This document shows, in pieces, positions 1 to 5,624 of a DNA stretch of 5,825 nt. The stretch is taken from assembly GCA_937902305.1 (NCBI GenBank), contig CALDHV010000177.1, positions 1-5,825 of the forward strand. Direction: 5' to 3'. The translations under genes and the position numbers were made by a program. Under the pieces are notes generated by a model. It had not been told where the DNA came from. It did no database searches and saw nothing but the letters and a program-made list of their open reading frames with translations. Positions within the stretch are counted from its first letter, which is position 1. Each line of letters starts with the position of its first letter. This stretch comes from an uncultured Clostridia bacterium. GTDB lineage: Bacteria; Bacillota; Clostridia; Oscillospirales; Acutalibacteraceae.

Positions 1-1949
1 AAGAACTCAAGAGAAACTATGAGTGGATGATGGTGCGCGGCATCAACCTGATGTGCCAGCACCTCGAGGGCTACTCCCTGCGCGGCATCCGCAAGCGGGA
101 TTATCCCGCGTCACTGTTCAAGCATCAGCCGTGGTGGCGGCATTACCGCACCTTCAACGATATGGTCAGCCGTATCGGGATGCTGATCGCCGAGGGGCGG
201 GTCGATGTGCCGATCCTCGTGCTGCATACGGTTGAGACCGGCTGGACGCTGATGAAGGACGGTGTTTCGCTCCCGGCGAATGACTGCTGTGACCGGATGC
301 TGGAAACAATGGAATCGTTGGAGGCAAACCAACTGCAATACCACCTCGGCGACGGACGCCTTATGGAACGCCACGCCCGGGTGGAAAACGGGCACCTCAT
401 CCTCGGCACGCAAAGCTATTCTGTGGTGATCGTGCCGCCGTCGGATTGCTTCGGACGGCAGACCTTTGCTCTGCTCCGGCAATTTAAGGCGCAGGGCGGC
501 ACGTTGATATTTACCGAAAAGCAACCGACGATGATTGACGGCGAGCCTTCCGACAAATGGCTGTCACTGACCGCCGGATGCCCGGTTGTCTACCACAAGG
601 ATGTCGCCGCGGCGGTGCCGGAAACGGCGCGGGCGCTGACGGTCGAATACGCGACCGCCGACCGGCTTGCCGAGCCGGTGCTGACCACCCTGCGGCGCTT
701 TGACGACGAGAAAATGACGATGGTATATCTGGTCAATCCGCGCGATGTGCGCCACGCGCTGACCGTGACGGTCGCGGGCGGCAGTATGACCCGCTTCGAC
801 CCGCTGACCGGCGAGGAACAGCCGGCGGACTGGCAGGCGAAAAACGGCAAGCTCACGGCGCGGCTCACCCTGCCGGAGAACGGCAGCGCGGTGCTGTTCG
901 TCTATGATGACGCGACCCACTCGGCAAAAGCCGCCGACATCGTGCCGGAGGATGACACCCTGCGCGAAAAATGCCGCGGTGCGTGGAATATCACCCGCAA
1001 GGATCCCAACGCGCTGACGCTCGACTATTGCGATGTGGCGTTTGACGGTCAGCCAGCGGGGAAGAATGTCCCCATCAGCGATGTGCAGGAGATGGCGTGC
1101 GCGTTCGGGCGCCGGGTGAAAACGGAGCTTACCTTCCGTTTCACGGTGCGGCAGAAGGCGTTTACCGATTGCCGGCTTGTGCTGGAAACGCCGGAGATCT
1201 TCACCGTCACGGTGAACGGTCAGCCGGTGTCCAATGTGCCGGAGGGGTACTACTTCGACCGTAGCTTCCGCACATTGCCGATTTTCCCGTATGTGCGGCA
1301 GGGGGAGAACGAAATCCGGCTCATCTGCGATTTTGAGCAGAGCGCCGCGGTGTACGAAAACCTGAAAAAATCTATGGAGTTTGAGTCCGAAAAGAACAAG
1401 CTTTCCTATGATATGGAGCTGGAGGCGGTATATCTCATCGGCGATTTCGGCGTGTATTCCCATGCACCGTTTGTCCCGTGTGAGCGGCGCGGTCTGCGCT
1501 CGGATGGCGACTTCACGCTGGATGCCGCGACCGATACGGTCTTGCCGGGCGCGCTGGCACCGCAGGGGTATCCGTTCTTCGCCGGCACGATGACCTTCAC
1601 AAAAATGGTCACGCTGACCGCCGAGGAAGCCGCATCGGCGCAATTTGCGCTTGACCGGTTGTGCTCCAATGTCACCGAGGTGACGGTCAACGGTCAGCCG
1701 GCGGGAAAGCTCCTGTGGCATCCCTATCGTCTAGATGTCGCGTCGCTGTGTCACGCGGGTGAAAACGAGATCAGCGTTACCGTGACCGGCAATCTGCGCA
1801 ATCTGCTCGGGCCGTTCCACCTCAAGGAGGGAGAAAGCTACGGTGTCGGGCCGTCCTCGTTCTTCCACCATTCGCCGGTGTGGCTACACGGCGACAACCC
1901 TAACTGGGATGACCGTTATTGCTTCGTCGAATACGGGTTGTTCTTCTGA
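1..1949 (+). CDS. Large glycoside hydrolase, GH106 (alpha-L-rhamnosidase)-like, 3' part only
   Basis: The reading frame is open from the left edge (first full codon at position 3) to a TGA at 1947-1949. About 648 codons are visible and the true start lies outside. Counting from the Met codon at 27, residues 1-60 look like the end of a catalytic barrel and its exit helix (RGIN, PWWRHY, then a helix ending in AEGRVDVPILVLH). This resembles the segment 'PWW-Y...-RL-LL--G----VAVL-P' that I associate with GH106-type hydrolases. Residues about 60-165 form a flavodoxin-like alpha/beta region (VVIVPPSD, then GGTLIF). Residues 230-293 fit the small beta domain with FDPLTGE common in these enzymes. Two galactose-binding-like beta sandwiches follow, each with a TVNGQP strand (395-400 and 553-558). 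The second continues LLWHPYRLDV, GENEI and NLLGPFH. The likely role is removal of a sugar from a complex polysaccharide. I cannot identify the catalytic acids, the substrate or any export signal. Family membership is by resemblance; a GH2-like relative is possible. Confidence 0.7.
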   Translation, partial: ELKRNYEWMMVRGINLMCQHLEGYSLRGIRKRDYPASLFKHQPWWRHYRTFNDMVSRIGMLIAEGRVDVPILVLHTVETGWTLMKDGVSLPANDCCDRMLETMESLEANQLQYHLGDGRLMERHARVENGHLILGTQSYSVVIVPPSDCFGRQTFALLRQFKAQGGTLIFTEKQPTMIDGEPSDKWLSLTAGCPVVYHKDVAAAVPETARALTVEYATADRLAEPVLTTLRRFDDEKMTMVYLVNPRDVRHALTVTVAGGSMTRFDPLTGEEQPADWQAKNGKLTARLTLPENGSAVLFVYDDATHSAKAADIVPEDDTLREKCRGAWNITRKDPNALTLDYCDVAFDGQPAGKNVPISDVQEMACAFGRRVKTELTFRFTVRQKAFTDCRLVLETPEIFTVTVNGQPVSNVPEGYYFDRSFRTLPIFPYVRQGENEIRLICDFEQSAAVYENLKKSMEFESEKNKLSYDMELEAVYLIGDFGVYSHAPFVPCERRGLRSDGDFTLDAATDTVLPGALAPQGYPFFAGTMTFTKMVTLTAEEAASAQFALDRLCSNVTEVTVNGQPAGKLLWHPYRLDVASLCHAGENEISVTVTGNLRNLLGPFHLKEGESYGVGPSSFFHHSPVWLHGDNPNWDDRYCFVEYGLFF

Positions 1950-2005
1950 AATAAGCCCGCCTGTGGTGGTTTTGCTCCCGGTGTGTAATATGGCTTTTGA
2001 CATAT

Positions 2006-2043
2006 AAAAAACGCGTTGCATCATTTGATGCAACGCGTTTTTT
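2006..2043. terminator. Bidirectional intrinsic terminator between convergent genes
   Basis: The arm ACGCGTTGCATCA (2011-2023) pairs perfectly with 2026-2038 around a very short loop. The flanking A-run (2006-2010) and T-run (2039-2043) extend the pairing to 18 bp. Read on either strand, the hairpin ends in a U tract. It lies 57 bases past the hydrolase stop and 5 bases past the stop of the minus-strand surface protein, so it can end both transcripts. Confidence 0.93.
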
Positions 2044-2048
2044 CATTA

Positions 2049-4973
2049 TCAGAACAGATCGTCGTTATTATGCTTTTTCTGGTTTTGCTTCTTTTGATAC
2101 CGAATGTAGCCGATGAGCAACAGCAGGAGCAGGAGCAATAACAGCACGGCGACGATAATGATGATCAGCGTCGTTTTGCTTAACCCTTCACCATTGGTCT
2201 CCTCATCCTCTTCGACGTTTCCGCCGGTGCCCCATTCTTCCTCATACTTGTTCGCCGGGTCATCCGCCATGGCCGATTCCTCATTCTTGGCGACTGCACA
2301 AATACCCAATTCGGAGAATACACCGGTGATGGTGTTATCCTCTGTACTGGCGGTGGTTTCCAGCTTGGCGATCGATGCGTCATCGTGGATGAGGCAGATC
2401 AACGTATCGGAGCCATAGCCCTCCGGCACGGCGAAGGTGATCCGAACATTGCCCTTGGGCTGAACCTCTTCGCCGTTGCGGGTCGCGTAGATGTGATACG
2501 CTTCAAAAGTACGGGAAAGTCCGTACAGGCTGTCCTTGATGCTCTTGTAGTTGGTATTGGTGTCCAGGATCCGCTCGATGTGCATCTCGGTACCCTCGAG
2601 GAATACTCCCTCATCGGTTTCTACCCGGATACCGGTGACCGGATCGACCCAGTAGCACGGGATAACCTGGCTGGCATTGGCGGCACCGCAAATCTTGCAT
2701 TTGCCTTGCACCAGACCGGTCTGGTAAATGGTCGCCGTGCGCACGACCTTCGGATTGTCAAAGATATGTCCCTTGGCAGGAATAGACTGGGTCTCCTCGT
2801 GACCGCAACGGGTGCATTCGTGCTTTTCTACGCCTGCCGCCGTGCAGGTTGCCGCTTTTTTGACTGTCCACGCGCCGTATTTGTGTCCCAATGCCGGGAT
2901 GGTGTTGGAGGTCTTTTGGTGGCAACGGGTGCAGTAACCGGACTCCTCACCTGCCGCTGTGCAGGTCGCCTGCTTCGTCACGGTCGCCTGCGAGAAGCTG
3001 TGCCCCAGCGCGGGAATGGTGCGGGTCTTGGTTTCGCCGCAGACCGAGCAGGTGGCTTTTTCCGTGCCGGACGCGGTACAGGTCGCCGCCTTGGACGTCG
3101 TCCAGGAGCCAAACTTGTGACCGGTCGCCAGCACCGCCTGCGTTTCGATATGACCGCAGGTGACGCAGGTGTGGGTCTGGAGCCCCGCCGTAGTGCAGGT
3201 CGCCGCTTTCGTCACCGTCCACGGGCCGTAGTTGTGACTGCCGCCCTTGACCGGCACTTCATAGCTGTACGAGCAGTATTTGCAGACGTACAGCTGGTAT
3301 CCGTCGCCCGCGCAGGTGCCGGGTTTGCTTTCAAGCAGTTCAAAGGAGTGGTTGCAGGAAGACGCCGCCGGAGTCATACCCTTCAGGGTCGGGAAATAGT
3401 AGCCGGTCGCCTTGCCCATTTCCCAAACATCAATGAAATCGAAATCTTCATAGGAGTTCTGCTCCAGCATGCGAACGCGTGTCAAGCCGGTCGGATTGAC
3501 CACCGAGCCGCCCAGGAGACTGCCGGTGGAGGTCGTGCCGACGCCGTTGCCGCCGAGGTCACTCATATAGTAGCAATAGGATGCCGAGCTGGAGTTTGAA
3601 CCGATCGCCAGACCGATGTTACTGCTTCCCGTTGCCTTGCCGATCGTATAACAGTGCTGGATGTTGGCACCGTTCTGACCGACCAGACCGCCGACCTGAG
3701 AGTTGCCGGACACCGCGGCGGTGTTATAGCAATTGCCGATACCACCGATCAAGGTTTTGCTGAGCTTGGCAACATCCGACCACTTGGTCAGATCGGACAG
3801 GGAAATCGTGATGACGTTATATCCGGCAAGTCCGCCGACATTGTAGGAGGAGCCGGCGCCGCTGACCACACCGGTGTTGTAGCCGGTGCTGAGCGAGCCG
3901 CAATTGTGACCGACCAGACCGCCGACATCGTTTACGCCCGAGACCTTGCCGGTATTATAGCACTGGAGAACTGCCATCTGGTTATCACCGACGATACCGC
4001 CGATGTAGTTCGCCGCGCCCTGTACCGCGCCGGTGTTGTGGCTGCCGGAAACGACGCCGTTGTTATAGCCGATTACACCGCCGACATCGTCGTGTCCGCT
4101 GACCGTGCCGGAGTTGGAGCAGCTCGTTGCCATCAGCAGGTTGCAACCGACGACACCGCCGATGTTGGTGCCGGTGCGGGAGTTGCCGTTGACGCGACCG
4201 CTGTTCTTACAGCCGGTCACCATACCGTTGGAATAGCCGAGCACGCCGCCGACATAGGAAACGCCGGTGACCGCGCCGGTGTTCGTGCAGTTGGTCAATC
4301 CTCTCATCATATCCAAGCCCAAAATGGAGCTGACGGTCGAACCGGCATTGTTAGTGCCGACGACGCCGCCGACGTTGGTGCCGGTGCCGACCACCTTGCC
4401 GGCATTGGTGCAGTTGGTGATGGTGCCGTAGCCCATACCGGCAATCGCGCCGACATAGCTGTAGCCCTGAATATACGATTTGTCGATCTTGAGATTTTTG
4501 AGCGCACCCATACCGGTCTGACCAAGGGTGCCGAATAAGCCCTGATAGCTCTTATCGGTGGCAATGTAGATGCCGCTGATGGTGTGGTTATCGCCGTCAA
4601 AGGTACCGGCAAAAGCTGTGGCGGTGCCTTCAGCGGATACCCCGCCGATCGGCGTCCATTTGTTTGCCGGTGCGACGGTGTAAGACCATTTTTCCCAGTT
4701 GGAGGTATCATTGAGGGCAATATCTACCGTCAACTTAAAATAAGTGCCCATATAATTCGTGCCGTTGTTCACCTTGGAGGCAAGACCGGCAAGCTCTGCC
4801 GCAGAGGTGATCTGATACGGATTGCTTTGCGTGCCGTATCCGGTGAAGGTGGTGTCCACCGTTCCATCCCACGAAGCCGCCGATGCCGTGATACCGACGA
4901 TCGACAGCGAGCCGACCATCAGCATCACGGAAAGCGCGATTGCTAACAAACGGCTCCATTTTCTTTTACTCAT
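2049..4973 (-). CDS. Secreted, membrane-anchored surface protein with GLUG repeats and 39-residue Cys/His repeats
   Basis: The product has 974 residues. I chose the ATG at 4971-4973 because an AGGAGG lies 9 bases upstream and the next residues (MSKRKW, then a long hydrophobic stretch) form a classic signal peptide, probably cut after ASA at 30-32. An in-frame ATG at 5009 would put 12 charged residues ahead of the signal and lacks a ribosome site. Residues 38-140 form the usual lead-in to GLUG proteins (NPYQI, KLTVDIALN, FAGTFDGDNHTISGIYI). About ten GLUG-like repeats follow (145-460). Six modules of 39 residues carry a His, a Cys and a CxxC (541-771). Residues 772-895 are a beta-rich domain seen in many clostridial surface proteins. 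An acidic linker (898-928) precedes a single membrane helix (934-957) with ten consecutive Leu in mixed codons, then a basic tail (RYQKKQNQKK). No LPxTG sortase motif or enzyme domain is visible. The protein is probably held outside the membrane by its C-terminus. Binding or adhesion is inferred and no ligand can be named. Confidence 0.9.
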   Translation of the reverse strand: MSKRKWSRLLAIALSVMLMVGSLSIVGITASAASWDGTVDTTFTGYGTQSNPYQITSAAELAGLASKVNNGTNYMGTYFKLTVDIALNDTSNWEKWSYTVAPANKWTPIGGVSAEGTATAFAGTFDGDNHTISGIYIATDKSYQGLFGTLGQTGMGALKNLKIDKSYIQGYSYVGAIAGMGYGTITNCTNAGKVVGTGTNVGGVVGTNNAGSTVSSILGLDMMRGLTNCTNTGAVTGVSYVGGVLGYSNGMVTGCKNSGRVNGNSRTGTNIGGVVGCNLLMATSCSNSGTVSGHDDVGGVIGYNNGVVSGSHNTGAVQGAANYIGGIVGDNQMAVLQCYNTGKVSGVNDVGGLVGHNCGSLSTGYNTGVVSGAGSSYNVGGLAGYNVITISLSDLTKWSDVAKLSKTLIGGIGNCYNTAAVSGNSQVGGLVGQNGANIQHCYTIGKATGSSNIGLAIGSNSSSASYCYYMSDLGGNGVGTTSTGSLLGGSVVNPTGLTRVRMLEQNSYEDFDFIDVWEMGKATGYYFPTLKGMTPAASSCNHSFELLESKPGTCAGDGYQLYVCKYCSYSYEVPVKGGSHNYGPWTVTKAATCTTAGLQTHTCVTCGHIETQAVLATGHKFGSWTTSKAATCTASGTEKATCSVCGETKTRTIPALGHSFSQATVTKQATCTAAGEESGYCTRCHQKTSNTIPALGHKYGAWTVKKAATCTAAGVEKHECTRCGHEETQSIPAKGHIFDNPKVVRTATIYQTGLVQGKCKICGAANASQVIPCYWVDPVTGIRVETDEGVFLEGTEMHIERILDTNTNYKSIKDSLYGLSRTFEAYHIYATRNGEEVQPKGNVRITFAVPEGYGSDTLICLIHDDASIAKLETTASTEDNTITGVFSELGICAVAKNEESAMADDPANKYEEEWGTGGNVEEDEETNGEGLSKTTLIIIIVAVLLLLLLLLLLIGYIRYQKKQNQKKHNNDDLF
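2661..3353 (-). repeat. Six tandem 39-residue Cys/His modules within the surface protein
   Basis: It encodes residues 541-771. The first Cys of the modules falls at 554, 593, 632, 671 and 710, and the CxxC pairs start at 564, 603, 642, 681, 720 and 759. Every step is exactly 39 residues (117 bp). A conserved His, usually in a GH pair, stands at 542, 580, 619, 658, 697 and 736. The consensus is roughly GH-(F/Y)G-WT--K-ATCT-AG-E---C--CG--ET--IPA. The sixth module has Ile749 where the others have the first Cys. Similar ATCT-AG...CxxCG modules are common in surface proteins of gut Clostridia. A His plus three Cys per module would suit zinc binding, but that is inference. Confidence 0.9.
3594..4541 (-). 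repeat. GLUG-like repeat region within the surface protein
   Basis: It encodes residues 145-460. Copies of a (V/I)GG(V/L/I)(V/L/A)G-Y/H/D-N core begin at residues 201, 241, 271, 297, 324, 350, 379 and 427, with weaker versions at 147, 173 and 453. The usual period is 26-30 residues, and each core is typically followed by a C-x-N-x-G-x-V-x-G strand. Two copies contain longer insertions, of about 12-14 residues near 212-225 and about 20 near 388-410. Such repeats are predicted to stack as a beta-solenoid and occur in bacterial surface proteins, including some IgA-protease-type proteins. The repeats are well diverged at the DNA level, so the array is old. Confidence 0.85.
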
Positions 4974-4980
4974 AAAAACA

Positions 4981-4988
4981 TTCCTCCT
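4981..4988 (-). promoter_or_regulatory. Ribosome binding site that fixes the start of the surface protein
   Basis: On the minus strand this reads AGGAGGAA, with the AGGAGG core at 4988-4983 and 9 bases to the ATG at 4973. The match is perfect and the spacing optimal. The alternative upstream ATG at 5009 has nothing comparable. Confidence 0.93.
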
Positions 4989-5030
4989 ATTGTTATATCG
5001 GTTTTTCACAAGCCTTATATTCTATTATGT

Positions 5031-5059
5031 ATAGTACAACTTTTTTGTAAAAAAGTCAA
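5031..5059 (-). promoter_or_regulatory. Sigma-A-type promoter of the surface protein gene
   Basis: On the minus strand there is TTGACT (5059-5054, five of six consensus bases), a 17-base spacer and TACTAT (5036-5031, four of six). Transcription would start near 5024, giving an untranslated leader of about 50 bases with no obvious riboswitch. The spacer is made mostly of T and A tracts. The -10 is imperfect, and a CATAAT further downstream would need a 24-base spacer, so this assignment is preferred. Confidence 0.68.
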
Positions 5060-5105
5060 CGGTTTTTTATGCCATATATTACATAAGAATACAGCACGTC
5101 GGTGT

Positions 5106-5206
5106 GATGATATACCGCCTTACGGCGGATGATATACACGGCTACGCCGTGATGATATGCGAGGGCGGCAAGCCGCCTTTGATGATATACCAAGCCTGCG
5201 GCTTGG
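5106..5206. repeat. Array of four unlike hairpins joined by a constant 10-base linker
   Basis: The linker GATGATATAC occurs at 5106, 5128, 5151 (as GATGATATGC) and 5181. A perfect or near-perfect hairpin of different sequence follows each copy: CCGCC/GGCGG (5115-5119 with 5124-5128), CACGGC/GCCGTG (5137-5142 with 5146-5151), GAGGGCGG/CCGCCTTT with two G-T pairs (5161-5168 with 5173-5180), and CCAAGCC/GGCTTGG (5190-5196 with 5200-5206). Loops are 3-4 bases. A degenerate unit (CAC...GTG, 5095-5104) may precede the first. No coding sequence is supported here. The array lies between the surface-protein promoter and the tRNA terminator, with only three bases before the latter. I think related arrays are scattered in gut clostridial genomes, but I have not checked. 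Confidence 0.85.
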
Positions 5207-5209
5207 ATA

Positions 5210-5243
5210 AAAAAATAGACTTGCTGTTGCAAGTCTATTTTTT
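5210..5243. terminator. Intrinsic terminator of the tRNA-Gln gene
   Basis: The 15-base arm 5210-5224 pairs perfectly with 5229-5243 around a four-base loop. The GC-containing top is TAGACTTGC and the base is an A/T tract, so read leftward the hairpin ends in a run of seven U. The hairpin starts on the last base of the encoded CCA end of the tRNA. It would also work rightward. Confidence 0.9.
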
Positions 5244-5316
5244 GGCTGCGGAACACGGATTCGAACCGCGACAAACAGATTCAGAGACTGTCGTGCTACC
5301 CTTACACAATTCCGCA
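5243..5316 (-). tRNA. tRNA-Gln (anticodon CUG)
   Basis: The full cloverleaf can be drawn on the minus strand. The acceptor stem TGCGGAA/TTCCGCA has seven pairs. The D stem is GTGT/GCAC with loop AAGGGTA. The anticodon loop CTCTGAA puts CTG at 5284-5282. The variable loop is TTGT. The T arm is CGCGG/CCGTG with loop TTCGAAT. The discriminator is G and the CCA is encoded (5245-5243), giving 74 bases. A weak first pair (U1-A72) and G73 fit glutamine tRNAs. The lowest anticodon-stem pair (31-39) is a U-U mismatch, which is tolerable. The product decodes CAG. The gene has its own promoter and terminator, so it is a single-gene unit. Confidence 0.94.
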
Positions 5317-5340
5317 ATGTCCCGAATGGGAACGCAGTAT

Positions 5341-5369
5341 ATTCTACCCGCATTTTTGCGGTTTGTCAA
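5341..5369 (-). promoter_or_regulatory. Strong sigma-A promoter of tRNA-Gln
   Basis: On the minus strand there is TTGACA (5369-5364, perfect), a 17-base spacer and TAGAAT (5346-5341, five of six). The start would be near 5334, about 18 bases before the mature tRNA, leaving a short leader for RNase P to remove. The spacer contains a small inverted repeat, CCGCA/TGCGG (5348-5361). Confidence 0.9.
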
Positions 5370-5506
5370 GACATTTTCTGTAAGTTTTTCGATTTGTGTT
5401 GGAAAATATGCGAAAAAATGATATATTCAAGAAAATTGAGACGTTTTTTTAGCGGCTTTTATTGTTAATTTTGACAAAAAACATTCAACTTTTTGAAAAA
5501 AAGTAG
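5370..5506. other. AT-rich spacer between divergent promoters, no gene seen
   Basis: This stretch is dominated by A and T tracts and carries no supported coding sequence or RNA gene. It lies upstream of the leftward tRNA promoter and the rightward promoter of the EF-G-like gene. The A/T tracts beside each -35 could act as UP elements. A consensus TTGACA at 5471-5476 has no matching -10. Confidence 0.6.
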
Positions 5507-5535
5507 TTGTATTTCTCGAAAAATCGTTGTATAAT
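5507..5535 (+). promoter_or_regulatory. Promoter of the EF-G-like gene
   Basis: The perfect -10 TATAAT is at 5530-5535 and the spacer is 17 bases. The weak -35 TTGTAT (three of six) is at 5507-5512. A/T tracts just upstream (5488-5504) may compensate. The start would be near 5542, giving an untranslated leader of about 83 bases. Confidence 0.75.
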
Positions 5536-5542
5536 GAAGCAA

Positions 5543-5604
5543 CGGGTACGAAAAGTGCTCCCGAAACTGGCAGATGCTCCGCACCCGAAAACAGGCGGAA
5601 CATC
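5543..5604 (+). other. Possible structured mRNA leader of the EF-G-like gene
   Basis: Two hairpins can be drawn. The first is CGGGTAC with GTG-CT-CCCG (5543-5549 with 5555-5563, two-base bulge, loop GAAAA). The second is GATG-C-TCCGC with GCGGA-A-CATC (5573-5582 with 5595-5604, one internal mismatch, 12-base loop). The second loop contains ACCCG (5583-5587), which can also pair with CGGGT (5543-5547), so a pseudoknot or an alternative fold is possible. I do not recognise a known riboswitch class. A regulatory role is inference from structure and leader length. Confidence 0.4.
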
Positions 5605-5612
5605 GGAAAGGA
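5605..5612 (+). promoter_or_regulatory. Probable ribosome binding site of the EF-G-like gene
   Basis: GGAAAGGA lies 12 bases before the ATG at 5625. The purine match is reasonable but the spacing is on the long side. It sits directly after the second leader hairpin, so folding of the leader could affect access to it. Confidence 0.6.
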
Positions 5613-5624
5613 CGTGCTTCCCCT

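Noticed and set aside
564..1721. Minus-strand open frame of 385 codons opposite the hydrolase
   Set aside because: It is rich in Arg and His with no recognisable domain, and it lies opposite a clear hydrolase reading frame.
2385..3599. Long plus-strand open frame of 404 codons opposite the surface protein
   Set aside because: It is antisense to a gene with a signal peptide, regular repeats and a perfect ribosome site. Its translation is Arg/Ala/Gly-rich and low in sense, typical of a shadow of GC-rich coding DNA.
3654..4538. Plus-strand open frame of 294 codons opposite the GLUG repeats
   Set aside because: Its apparent periodicity (repeated 'TADI/DVG/AGV') is the mirror image of the GLUG repeats on the other strand. 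There is no convincing ribosome site or independent domain.
4974..5009. Upstream in-frame ATG at 5009 for the surface protein
   Set aside because: It would read through the AGGAGG site, add 12 charged residues ahead of the signal peptide and leave a leader of only about 15 bases.
5106..5206. CRISPR array
   Set aside because: The constant element is only 10 bases and not palindromic. The variable parts are self-complementary hairpins of uneven length, and no cas genes are nearby.
5385..5417. Inverted repeat TTTTTCG/CGAAAAA with a 19-base loop
   Set aside because: Short A/T-tract pairings like this are expected by chance in such an AT-rich spacer, and no following T-run makes it a terminator.
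5104..5421. Plus-strand open frame of 105 codons across the hairpins and tRNA
   Set aside because: It runs through the hairpin array, a terminator, the antisense of a complete tRNA and its promoter. The peptide is an accident of those elements.
5471..5476. Consensus TTGACA as a -35 box on the plus strand
   Set aside because: No TATAAT-like sequence lies 16-18 bases downstream (the place holds TGAAAA). The promoter at 5507-5535 has a perfect -10.
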